From: Planktothrix tepida PCC 9214
GTDB taxonomy: Bacteria > Cyanobacteriota > Cyanobacteriia > Cyanobacteriales > Microcoleaceae
Assembly (NCBI RefSeq): GCF_900009145.1
Contig: NZ_LN889764.1
Location: 112,528-176,527, forward strand
Length of the DNA: 64,000 bases
Direction: 5' to 3'
Shown here: positions 54,084 to 62,355 of the stretch, in pieces
How positions within the stretch are numbered: position 1 is the first letter of the stretch
Layout: each line of letters opens with the position of its first letter
Made by a program: the position numbers and the translations under genes
Notes under the pieces: model-generated
Databases searched by the model: none
Seen by the model: the letters and a program-made list of their open reading frames with translations, nothing else
What the model was told of the DNA's origin: nothing

Positions 54084-56075
54084 TCAGTTTGGGGGTAATA
54101 ACGGCCAAACCTTTAACGTATCATCAAAACTCCCCGTAATTAACGTATGATTTTGAGGGTTAAATACCACATTGACCCAAGCTTGATGTCCTTTAAAGGT
54201 TCCGACGAGTCCTCCATTTTCCACATTCCAAAGTTTAACCCCTCCCCCAAAATCACCACTGGCTAAGGTTTGACCATCGGGGCTAAATGCCACCGATTGA
54301 ACCTTTTCTTGATGACCGAGAAGAATGTGCTCTGGAGTATTATTAAAATATTGAGATTCTAATTGTTGTAAATCCCACAATTTAACGGCATGATCCCAAC
54401 TTCCCGTTGCTAACCGTTGACCATCGGGACTTATTGCTACTGACCAAATCGCCTCAGTATGAGCTTTAAACGTTCTTAATAATTCTCCGGTATGCCAATT
54501 CCAAATATCAACAATTCCGTTATTTCCCCCACTCACTAAGGTTTGATTATCCCCACTAAAAGCGAGAGATTGTACCTCAATTCCATATCCGTTTAACGTC
54601 CTTAACGTTCGTCCGGTGTAAATATCCCACAGACGAATGGTTTGGTCACGGCTAACACTCGCTACCGTTTCCCCATCGGGACTAATCGCCACCGCATAAA
54701 CCCATCCTTGATGACCGTAGAGCATTTTTTTCTGACGACCACTCCACAAATCCCAAACTAAAATGGTTTGGTCACCGCTTCCACTTACTAACGTCCGGCC
54801 ATCCCGACTCATCGCCAAGGTTCCCACAGGTTGGGAATGTCCTAACAAGGTGTTAATTAATCCTCCGGTATTGGCATCAATGATATTAATTGACCCATCC
54901 GTATTGCCATAAACTACAAATTGACCATCGGGACTCACCGCCACCGACCACACTGGGCCCGTATTTTTGGATAAAGTTCGGACTGTCCCAGGGTTTTGAA
55001 GAATGGGGGGGGCAAAATTCTCAATTTGGGGTACAGGAATTTGGATATCAGGAACTTGATAAATGGGTTCTGGAGGTTGGGAAGAAATTTGAGGGACAAT
55101 AGAGGGTAGGCGAGAACTCATGAATAAGGAAAATAACGCTAAAGCTGCACCCCCCCAAGCCGTTAAAATCCATTTACGTTGGACAACTTTTGTTAAGTGA
55201 ACCGGAATGGGCCCTGATTTTAAATCCTGCATCACCGCCGTCGCTGAGGGATAACGTTTGCTAGGGTTGCGTTCAATTAATTGAGTTAAAATTCGGGTTA
55301 AACGCTGACTAATGGGTCTTTTCAAATAATCCCGCCAAACCCAAGTATTCGTTTTAATGTTAAATAAATCAAAGGGAGACATCTGGGTTAACAGATGTAG
55401 ACAAGTTATCCCTAAACTATAGAGATCGGTTTTAGCATTAATTTCCCCTTGAAGTTGTTCCGGTGCGGCATATTCTGGGGAACCTTGAAGGGTTGTTGGA
55501 AAATTTTGTTGCGGATAAATTCCAGCAAAATCAACTAAAATTAACGGTTTTGTAGGAGGAATAAAAGCTGAACGACGGATAATATTTTCAGGTTTAATAT
55601 CCCCATGTATCATTCCCTTTTCATGAATGAATTGAAGCAAGGGTAGAATTTCACTGAGGATATACCAAATTTGCAATTCCTGAAACACGCCTTCTTGTTT
55701 AACTTCTTCAGCTAAATTTCGCCCTGAGATATAGTCTTGTACAATATAACCACAATCTTTTTCTTCGAAGGACGCTAACAAGTCTGGGAGGGCGGGATGT
55801 TGGCTGATGGGGTCTAATTTTCGGGTATAAACACGGAACTCGACACGGGCGTCTGGTTGGGATGGCGGATAAAGACACTGCTTAATGACGCATCGAGGTT
55901 GAGACGGTTTATCTTCATCAACGGCTAAAAACGTTCGGTTCCATTGACTTTGACCTAAAATTCGGATAGCACGATAGCGGTCTTTGAGGCGCAATTGCGA
56001 GCCACAACTCTGACACAAAAGGGCGTGAGTCGGGTTTTGAGGCTTCTGACATTGGGGGTTGATGCAGTAACTCAT
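54084..56075 (-). CDS. degenerate Ser/Thr kinase (probable pseudokinase) with seven WD40 repeats
   Basis: A 663-aa protein. N-terminal zinc ribbon (CINPQCQK ... LCQSCGSQL), kinase-like domain about res. 33-300, one membrane segment near 300-320 (WILTAWGGAALALFSLFM), and seven WD40 blades (about 370-660). Key kinase residues are altered: the glycine loop is GQSQWN (41-46), HRD is HGD (157-159) and DFG is DFA (182-184), whereas K65 and the PEN asparagine N164 remain. It is paralogous to the intact kinase at 48091. It may bind partners through the propeller without phosphorylating them. Confidence 0.9.
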   Translation of the reverse strand: MSYCINPQCQKPQNPTHALLCQSCGSQLRLKDRYRAIRILGQSQWNRTFLAVDEDKPSQPRCVIKQCLYPPSQPDARVEFRVYTRKLDPISQHPALPDLLASFEEKDCGYIVQDYISGRNLAEEVKQEGVFQELQIWYILSEILPLLQFIHEKGMIHGDIKPENIIRRSAFIPPTKPLILVDFAGIYPQQNFPTTLQGSPEYAAPEQLQGEINAKTDLYSLGITCLHLLTQMSPFDLFNIKTNTWVWRDYLKRPISQRLTRILTQLIERNPSKRYPSATAVMQDLKSGPIPVHLTKVVQRKWILTAWGGAALALFSLFMSSRLPSIVPQISSQPPEPIYQVPDIQIPVPQIENFAPPILQNPGTVRTLSKNTGPVWSVAVSPDGQFVVYGNTDGSINIIDANTGGLINTLLGHSQPVGTLAMSRDGRTLVSGSGDQTILVWDLWSGRQKKMLYGHQGWVYAVAISPDGETVASVSRDQTIRLWDIYTGRTLRTLNGYGIEVQSLAFSGDNQTLVSGGNNGIVDIWNWHTGELLRTFKAHTEAIWSVAISPDGQRLATGSWDHAVKLWDLQQLESQYFNNTPEHILLGHQEKVQSVAFSPDGQTLASGDFGGGVKLWNVENGGLVGTFKGHQAWVNVVFNPQNHTLITGSFDDTLKVWPLLPPN

Positions 56076-56420
56076 AACCAGAATTTTTTAGTATATTTTT
56101 TCTATGATACGTCTTTCCTAAACTTTAGTCTGATTCAGGGAAGGCGATCACTAATTCTTAAATAAACGCAACATCTTTGAGGGAATTTTCTATCATTGGG
56201 GGGATGACGACATCAAATGTTAAACTGTTTAGCATTTAAACGTCACGATAGTTTTGTGACATTCGGTATGGGGAACAGACCTCTGACCTCTTAACCGAGA
56301 TGGGAGAAAAAGATCACCCAAATCTCAACGCCTGAAATTCAGATTATCCGTTCAAATCCGTGATTTTTTCTGGATTTTTTTTCTAAAATTAACTGAATTA
56401 ATCCTAACCGATTTTAACCT
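56076..56420. other. intergenic region upstream of msrP
   Basis: About 345 bp between divergent genes, with short imperfect palindromes (GTTAAACTGTTTAGC near 56219). No ORF or RNA gene recognised; it must hold both promoters. Confidence 0.4.
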
Positions 56421-57401
56421 ATGGCTTTCATTCGTATTGTTCCCAGTTGGCAACTCTCTGAACATCAAATTACACCAGAGTCCGTATTTCTCAATCGTCG
56501 TCGCTTTATGAAAAGCTTAATTGGGGCGGGATTAACAGCAACTATTTTACCGTTAACCGGATGTCAATCTTCCTCGACGGGTAAAAATCAGGATAATTTT
56601 TCAACCCAAGTGATCTCAAATTTTACCCCAAATCCGAATTTTGCTGATGTCAATCGTCCGGTTACGGCTGAAGATTTAGCCACAAAATATAATAACTTTT
56701 ATGAGTATGGCGGTTCCAAATCGATTTGGCAAGCAGCCCAAGCATTACCGTTAGAAGATTGGAAAATAGAGGTTTCAGGATTAGTCAAAAATCCAACTAC
56801 ATACACTTTAGATGATCTTCAGAAAAAATTCCCCTTGGAAGAACGAATTTATCGCTTTCGCTGTGTAGAAGCTTGGGCGATGGTAGTTCCTTGGTTAGGG
56901 TTTCCCATGAACAAATTAATGGCGGCGGTTGAACCCACTTCTGAGGCAAAATTTGTGCGGTTTACGTCTTTTTATGATCCTAAAATTACCACTGGCCCCG
57001 GATTTTGGGCAAATGGTTATCCTTGGCCCTATACCGAAGGATTAAGAATTGAAGAAATGGCAAATGAATTAGCGTTTTTTGCCATTGGAATGTATGGAAA
57101 AACCCTACCGAAACAAAATGGTGCACCGTTACGGATGGTGACTCCTTGGAAATATGGATTTAAGGGAGCCAAATCGATTGTTAAAATTGAATTTGTCAAG
57201 GAAAAACCTGCCACATTTTGGAATACCTTAGTTCCTGATGAATATGGTTTTGAAGCCAATGTGAACCCGACCAAACCCCATCCTCGATGGTCACAAGCTA
57301 CAGAACGAATTGTAAGTAATAGCCCTAGTTTTTCTTGGGAGAAACAGCCAACTTTACTGTATAATGGGTATGAGGAATATGTTGGTAATCTTTATTCTTA
57401 A
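56421..57401 (+). CDS. msrP: protein-methionine-sulfoxide reductase catalytic subunit MsrP (YedY)
   Basis: A 326-aa periplasmic molybdoenzyme. A twin-arginine signal (RRRFMKSLIGAGLTATILP, R26-K31) directs Tat export. The sulfite oxidase-type fold carries the molybdenum-ligand C148 in YRFRCVEAWAMVVPW, then GFPMNKLM, TPWKYGFKGAKSIVKIEFV and PRWSQATERI. It repairs oxidised methionines of envelope proteins. The haem membrane partner MsrQ is not adjacent. The first 24 residues before the RR motif form a longer n-region than usual; a later start is possible. Confidence 0.95.
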   Translation: MAFIRIVPSWQLSEHQITPESVFLNRRRFMKSLIGAGLTATILPLTGCQSSSTGKNQDNFSTQVISNFTPNPNFADVNRPVTAEDLATKYNNFYEYGGSKSIWQAAQALPLEDWKIEVSGLVKNPTTYTLDDLQKKFPLEERIYRFRCVEAWAMVVPWLGFPMNKLMAAVEPTSEAKFVRFTSFYDPKITTGPGFWANGYPWPYTEGLRIEEMANELAFFAIGMYGKTLPKQNGAPLRMVTPWKYGFKGAKSIVKIEFVKEKPATFWNTLVPDEYGFEANVNPTKPHPRWSQATERIVSNSPSFSWEKQPTLLYNGYEEYVGNLYS

Positions 57402-57518
57402 ATTCACGGTTTGAGGGTATCTACAGGATAAACAAGTAGGGTGTTGGGTTTTAAGGTTCTCCATTTTAACTTAATATTGTAGATTGCCCCAAATGTAGCT
57501 TTAAAAAGTGAATCTACT

Positions 57519-57770
57519 ATGAATAATATCACGATTCAAAACTTTGACGATGACCTGAAAAATCGCCTGCAAAAGCGAGCCGAATATTATGGACGCTCTC
57601 TGGAAGAAGAAGCTAAAGAAATTCTCCGCGCTGTCTTAACAGAAAACACTCTCGAACCCTTAAATCTTGCCTTTGTTATCGAGCGACGTTTTGCCCATTT
57701 TGGCGATTTTGAACTTCCGACTATCCCTAGAGAACCTTTACGAGAACCCCCTAATTTTGAAGATTTATAA
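57519..57770 (+). CDS. FitA/VapB-like ribbon-helix-helix antitoxin
   Basis: An 83-aa protein with an N-terminal RHH DNA-binding motif (ITIQNFDDDLKNRLQKRAEY, GRSLEEEAKEILRAVL) and a C-terminal toxin-binding tail ending in LREPPNFEDL. Its stop codon overlaps the ATG of a PIN-toxin remnant (TAATG), the normal arrangement for fitAB/vapBC. Because the toxin is destroyed, this antitoxin is now an orphan. Confidence 0.88.
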   Translation: MNNITIQNFDDDLKNRLQKRAEYYGRSLEEEAKEILRAVLTENTLEPLNLAFVIERRFAHFGDFELPTIPREPLREPPNFEDL

Positions 57771-57925
57771 TGATTGTACTTGATACCAACAGTGCTATGC
57801 ACTATAGGGAGCGAGGACGCTCCCACTATCAGAATGTCACGATTTCCCATTATCTATTGAGATGCGCGGGCAGCTTAGTTTCTCGTTGGCGTTACAGCCC
57901 AACAATATCACAAGCTAAAAGTTGA
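57770..57925 (+). pseudogene. truncated PIN-domain toxin (FitB/VapC) disrupted by repeat
   Basis: The ATG overlapping the antitoxin stop starts MIVLDTN, the hallmark N-terminus of PIN ribonuclease toxins (first catalytic Asp). After Asn7 the frame enters an interspersed repeat (palindrome GGGAGCGAGGACGCTCCC at 57806-57823) and ends after 51 codons with no further PIN motif. The rest of the toxin is missing. Confidence 0.75.
57795..57850. repeat. interspersed repeat in the toxin remnant
   Basis: Contains the palindrome GGGAGCGAGGACGCTCCC, typical of dispersed repeats in filamentous cyanobacteria. It follows seven codons of PIN toxin sequence, so its arrival or the associated deletion probably inactivated the toxin. 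Confidence 0.65.
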
Positions 57926-57932
57926 GAAATTC

Positions 57933-58328
57933 TTAATTTTGTTTTAAATGTCCGCAATATTGTTTTAAACAGCTTTGTAACAATTGAGCATCAAAAATAA
58001 TCGGTAGAAAGTGAATACTTTTGACTTCTCGAAAATAAAATAAAATCGGTACAGGAGTCCAAAAAATTTCCCAGTTAGTCCAATCTTGATAGGGAAACCG
58101 ACGGATAAGTTTACCCGAACGATAAACATCTAAATCCGTTGGGGTAAATTGTAGACGAATGAGGGCGGTTTGAATAAAAAGAAATAGGGCAAAAAAAGCA
58201 AGTGCTAAACTTCCCCATCTTTGAATTAAAAATAGGGGAAATGCAGTAATCATCAGCACGATGGGAATAATATAATTAGGAGGTAATTCAACAATATTAG
58301 AGCTTTGGGTGGTGGGTGTTGTGGTCAT
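57933..58328 (-). CDS. DUF3119 family membrane protein
   Basis: A 131-aa protein with two hydrophobic segments (YIIPIVLMITAFPLFLIQ; SLALAFFALFLFIQTALI) and a PH-like C-terminal part (LDVYRSGKLIRRFPYQDWTN, PILFYFREVKSIHFLPIIFD). It matches DUF3119, often next to MlaE-type permease genes in cyanobacteria, as here (145 bp downstream of the permease on the same strand). Likely linked to envelope lipid transport. Confidence 0.85.
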   Translation of the reverse strand: MTTTPTTQSSNIVELPPNYIIPIVLMITAFPLFLIQRWGSLALAFFALFLFIQTALIRLQFTPTDLDVYRSGKLIRRFPYQDWTNWEIFWTPVPILFYFREVKSIHFLPIIFDAQLLQSCLKQYCGHLKQN

Positions 58329-58441
58329 GGGGTAAACCTAATTTAGAAAACTTTAAATTAATATTACCAAACTTATACCAGGAAAGAGGGAATTGGGGTT
58401 GATACAATCATCCATATTCTTTCCCATTGCCCATTCCGCCC

Positions 58442-58469
58442 TGATAACTGATAACTGATAACTGATAAC
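58442..58469. repeat. heptanucleotide tandem repeat (TGATAAC x4)
   Basis: Four perfect TGATAAC units directly after the stop codon of the MlaE permease gene. STRR-like. Confidence 0.88.
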
Positions 58470-58473
58470 TGAA

Positions 58474-59295
58474 TTAACCGATAACGGCACTTCCCATGCC
58501 TTGAAACATAATCCAAGACAGGAAAAAATCAAGGATAAATATAGATAATAAAGCCGTAACAACGGCCGTTGTGGTGGATTGACCGACTCCTTTTGCTCCC
58601 CCGGTTGTGGTTAATCCCCAACTCGTCCCAATCACAGCAATAGTCGCCCCAAACACTAACCCTTTGACTAACCCACTACAAACATCCCAAACTTGAATAA
58701 AATTTCGGACTGAATCTAAAAAAGCCGTTGGAGAAATATTGTACATACTATTAGCAATTAATAACCCTCCTGCTAATCCCGTAATTAAGCAAATAATGGT
58801 TAAAATCGGTAACATTGAACAACAAGCAATCACACGGGGAATGACTAAATAATCTACCGGGTCAGTTTTCAACATATAGAGCGCATCAATTTGTTCTGTA
58901 ACCCGCATCGTGCCAATTTCTGCTGCAAAAGCTGAACAAACCCGTCCCGCAACAATCACGGCCGTTAACACAGGGCTGAGTTCCCGCGCTAAGGACAGAG
59001 CTAGAACTCCCCCGACAATATTAACAGCACCTAACGCGACGAATTCTCGCGCAACTTGAATGGTGAACACCATCCCCACAAAACTCGCTGTTAACAGGGC
59101 AATCATTAAAGATTCTGGGCCAACAGCGACCATTTGTTCCAAAGTGTTACGACGGTGAATTTTACCCTGAAGTAAATGCACCACCACTTGTCCGGCCAAT
59201 AACAGGGCGGAAATAAATCGTTGTAGCCAAAGTTCAAAGCTGGAACGAGTGTTAGAATTGCTCAAGGGAATAACAACTGTATAAAGTTCAATCAA
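58474..59295 (-). CDS. MlaE-family phospholipid ABC transporter permease
   Basis: A 273-aa permease of the MlaE/DUF140 family. It carries the signature ALLTASFVGMVFTIQVARE, LARELSPVLTAVIVAGRVCS, IGTMRVTEQIDALYMLKTDP and VPRVIA-type loop (VIPRVIACC), with about five membrane segments. It works with an MlaF ATPase and MCE-domain protein in retrograde lipid trafficking; those partners are not in the window. The DUF3119 gene follows. Confidence 0.93.
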   Translation of the reverse strand: MIELYTVVIPLSNSNTRSSFELWLQRFISALLLAGQVVVHLLQGKIHRRNTLEQMVAVGPESLMIALLTASFVGMVFTIQVAREFVALGAVNIVGGVLALSLARELSPVLTAVIVAGRVCSAFAAEIGTMRVTEQIDALYMLKTDPVDYLVIPRVIACCSMLPILTIICLITGLAGGLLIANSMYNISPTAFLDSVRNFIQVWDVCSGLVKGLVFGATIAVIGTSWGLTTTGGAKGVGQSTTTAVVTALLSIFILDFFLSWIMFQGMGSAVIG

Positions 59296-59512
59296 TAACT
59301 AAAAATATACAAATCTTCAACAAGATTTATAAAGCAGAAAGTTTAATTTTTTTGACTTTATATTTAAGATTTCTCACAGATTAGATTAAAACGAGCGATC
59401 GCTCCTATCGTAGAAATTAGCAAGTTAGATTGACAGTGATACCCAATCCAACAAAGGTCAATGACACTAGCATCCCAATATAAAGATAGAAAATCCTCCT
59501 AAAGATAGATTT

Positions 59513-59800
59513 ATGAGTATTTTGCCTCATTTGATTCGTTCTTTGCTACTGGCGATCACCTTTAGTTTCATTACTCCCTTATTATTGATCGCTATGGGAT
59601 TAATCACGTTTGCCCTTATGAGTCACCTGCCTTTGATTCAAAGCTCAGGGGAGTTTGGCTGTAACCAAATACTCAAATTTCTTGCCACCTTTGGAAATGG
59701 ACATCCTTTGCAAGGGTGTTTAGTCATTGCCTTAACCTGTAGTTTGGTCGGCGGGTTATTTGATACTTATGCTTGTTGCCAAAACTTACGGAGCAATTAA
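59513..59800 (+). CDS. small conserved membrane protein
   Basis: A 95-aa protein with two hydrophobic segments (LLLAITFSFITPLLLIAMGL; LQGCLVIALTCSLVGGLFDT) and a Cys-rich C-terminus (YACCQNLRSN). It resembles short uncharacterised cyanobacterial proteins. It is divergent from the MlaE permease. No function assigned. Confidence 0.6.
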   Translation: MSILPHLIRSLLLAITFSFITPLLLIAMGLITFALMSHLPLIQSSGEFGCNQILKFLATFGNGHPLQGCLVIALTCSLVGGLFDTYACCQNLRSN

Positions 59801-59944
59801 ATTATAAGCTTATAATCAATCAAGGTCAGCCACTAAAATTAAAATGCTTGAGAAGGGAACATCAGGGATTGATTCTGAATCATTCAATCAATAATTAAGA
59901 GATGTAACTTATTTTTACAATTTGCTGTAAAAAGGAGTTTTTTT

Positions 59945-60456
59945 ATGTTAAACGAGCAAGATTTAACCCTGATTTCACCTGGGAAAGCCGAACTGGTTAA
60001 AGATATTTTTCCAGACTCACCCGGCTTTTATACTTATCAGTTAATGAATTTTAATATACTCTTTATGATGACCAATTCAAATCCATTAATAACACCCTTT
60101 ATTTTCCATTAACTGATCCAAATTATGGCACAGAATTATGGATGAGTAATGGTACAGAAACAGGTACAATCATGGTAGCTGATATTAACCCTGGAAAAAG
60201 AAGCTCTAATCCTTCCCTTCCGTTTGATGTTAATGGAACCCTTTATTTAGCTGCTAATGATGGCATCCATGGAAAGGAATTATGGAAATTAACCCCTACT
60301 GGGAGTAACTCAATTTCACAAGAGGGATTAAGAAATAATGCTAAGGCGTTGGCGATGAGTCATCTGAAGTCAATGTCTGAATTAATCAGCAGTGCTTATC
60401 CAGTCACAACTTTTTCTAATGTTTTTGAAACCCCCTCTAACTTAGGGTTGATTTAA
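59945..60456 (+). pseudogene. frameshifted ELWxxDGT-repeat protein gene
   Basis: A strong ribosome-binding site (AAAAAGGAG) precedes an ATG at 59945 encoding MLNEQDLTLISPGKAELVKD and IFPDSPGFYTYQLMNFN. That frame then fails. The +2/-1 frame from about 60055 continues with SINNTLYFPLTDPNYGTELW, MSNGTETGTIMVADINPG and NGTLYLAANDGIHGKELWKL to the stop at 60456. Together they form two ELWxxDGT-type repeats, as in large secreted cyanobacterial proteins. One shift near 60055 would restore about 170 residues; even then it is short for the family, so it is probably a decaying remnant. Confidence 0.7.
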
Positions 60457-60552
60457 ACAGACTTGTTCATGGCAATTCGTTCTCATTCTGTTCAAAATTC
60501 GTTTACTATTTTGAGAGGAACTTTTGTTTTTAATTTAGGTTAAATTTGTTCA

Positions 60553-60954
60553 ATGGCAGATATTGTTGATATTGCTGTAGGCGCTGGTTCATTTACAACC
60601 TTAGTGGCTGCTGTTCAAGCCGCAGGTTTAGTGGAAGCCTTAAAAAGTCCTGGCCCATTTACGGTTTTTGCGCCCAATGATGACGCCTTTGCTAAACTTC
60701 CCCCAGGAACGGTACAAACCTTAGTTCAAAATCCCCCCCAGTTAGCCCGAATTTTAAAATTTCACGTCGTTTCGGGTAAACTGGCGAAAGCTGATTTAGA
60801 AAAATTGGGTTCTGTAACATCTTTAGAAGGTTCACCCATTCCCATTAACTGTTCCGATGGGTTTGAAGTGAAAAATGCAACGGTTCTCGCCCCCGATATT
60901 GAAGCCGATAATGGCATTATTCACGTTATTGATACGGTGATTTTAATGGGTTAA
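60553..60954 (+). CDS. fasciclin (FAS1) domain protein
   Basis: A 133-aa single FAS1 domain: [53 protein letters not shown] and the C-terminal [10 protein letters not shown]. There is no signal peptide, as in several cyanobacterial FAS1 proteins. The family mediates adhesion or protein-protein contacts; role here unknown. Confidence 0.93.
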   Translation: MADIVDIAVGAGSFTTLVAAVQAAGLVEALKSPGPFTVFAPNDDAFAKLPPGTVQTLVQNPPQLARILKFHVVSGKLAKADLEKLGSVTSLEGSPIPINCSDGFEVKNATVLAPDIEADNGIIHVIDTVILMG

Positions 60955-61068
60955 TTTTCTGTTCTAATTAGCCAATCAATAACCCGTAAGGGTGGGGTTT
61001 TCCCACCCATCCTAGAAGTATCAACTCAATTACCGAGACTATTAATAATAGCTCAAGGAGAACAACAT

Positions 61069-61850
61069 TTGAGTCGGTTTAAAAAACAAACAGCGATTGA
61101 ATTATTTGCTGGAATTGGTGGTTTTCGTTTAGGGTTAGAAGCCAGTGGAATTCAAACGATTTGGGCGAATGATATCAATGAATTGTGTTGTCAAGTTTAT
61201 CAAAGCAACTTTGGTCAAAATTCTATTGTATTAGGAGATATCCAAAGTATCAATTTAGCGGATATTCCTGACCATGATTTATTAACCGCAGGATTTCCCT
61301 GTCAACCCTTTAGTGCGGCGGGCAAAAAATTAGGAATTCGAGATCAATTTCGCGGAACCCTATTTGAAAAAATTGTAGAAATTATAGATACTAAAAAACC
61401 TCACTATTTTTTGTTGGAGAATGTTAAACGTATTTTAACAATGGAACAGGGACACCATTTTAAAGTGATTTTAAATGCTTTAGCGTCTCTCAATTATTTG
61501 ATTGAATGGCGCATTATTAGCCCTATTAATTTTGGGATTCCTCAAAACCGTGAGCGTATTTTTATTTTTGGATCTCGCTGTAAATCGGATTTTAACCCTA
61601 TAAATTTAGAAGATCATTTAATTTTTTTAAATCAAAGCGAGACTGAATACTTAAATTTTGATTTCGAGAATTTTGAAAAATATTTATATCCTATTTTAGA
61701 TTCCCCGATTAAAAATTATCCTTGGGGAATTGCTTATCAAAATAAAATGTATAGTCAATCTCTCCCCTCATTTCCTGATATCTATCCCCCTACGCGATTA
61801 AAAAATATTCTTCAATCTGAATCAGAAGTTGAGCCTCAATTTGATTTTAC
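61069..61850 (+). pseudogene. DNA (cytosine-5-)-methyltransferase, N-terminal part, interrupted by IS element
   Basis: A TTG start with AAGGAG eight bases upstream opens a C5-methyltransferase: motif I AIELFAGIGGFRLGLE, motif IV GFPCQPFSAAGKK (nucleophile C78), motif VI FLLENVKRI, motif VIII PQNRERIFIFG. The native frame runs to ...PQFDFT at 61850; the annotated frame continues artefactually into the element to 61941. The C-terminal part is at 63603-63996. Joined, they give 391 residues in one frame. No restriction enzyme gene is visible. Split as it is, the enzyme lacks motifs IX and X and should be inactive. Confidence 0.92.
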
Positions 61851-61867
61851 AATAACCGTATTCAAAG

Positions 61868-61888
61868 CCCACGTCTTTCAAGCGTGGG
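61868..61888. repeat. left-end hairpin of IS element
   Basis: CCCACG and CGTGGG separated by nine bases, 17 bp inside the left end. A second small hairpin (CCGCC-TTTA-GGCGG) follows at 61900-61913. These are probable TnpA recognition structures on single-stranded DNA. Confidence 0.8.
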
Positions 61889-61921
61889 ATGTAGAATACC
61901 CGCCTTTAGGCGGAGTGAAGG

Positions 61922-62320
61922 CTAGTGAGAGTTTTGGTTAGCAATATACTTTTTGATAGTTTCACTAGAAACAGAACCAGCCGTCCCACAATAATAGCTT
62001 CGACTCCACAAAGAAGGTAGTTTAAGTAAATGAGGAAATTCTTTTCTTAATATTCTTGATGATGCCCCTTTGATTCTGAACATAATTTGATGTGGAGCAA
62101 TCAAAGGGTGACAACTAATAAATAAATGCACATGATCAGGCATTATCTCCAGAGCTAGGACATCACATTCTAGCTCTTTTGCTTTTTGGTAGATAATTTC
62201 CTCTAATCTTCTGCTCACTCCGTTAACCAACACCCTTTTCCTCCTTTTTGGGCAAAAGACAAAATGATAGTTGATCAGACTAACTGATGTGTTTTTTCTT
62301 CTATATTGATTTTCTGTCAT
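61922..62320 (-). CDS. tnpA: IS200/IS605-family transposase TnpA (Y1 HUH)
   Basis: A 132-aa single-strand transposase with the HUH motif HVH (res. 63-65 in MPDHVHLFI) and the catalytic tyrosine Y125 (SSETIKKYIAN). N-terminal VSLINYHFVFCPKRRKRVL and the middle MFRIKGASSRILRKEFP are characteristic. All catalytic residues are intact, so the element is potentially active. Its start lies 36 bp from the divergent tnpB start, implying a shared promoter region. Confidence 0.96.
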   Translation of the reverse strand: MTENQYRRKNTSVSLINYHFVFCPKRRKRVLVNGVSRRLEEIIYQKAKELECDVLALEIMPDHVHLFISCHPLIAPHQIMFRIKGASSRILRKEFPHLLKLPSLWSRSYYCGTAGSVSSETIKKYIANQNSH

Positions 62321-62355
62321 TGTCGATACACACGATTCATCAACCTTATGTTATC

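Noticed and set aside
61851-61941. Native C-terminus of the methyltransferase in the element
   Set aside because: Residues after FDFT come from the IS left end, including its hairpin; the real continuation is at 63603.
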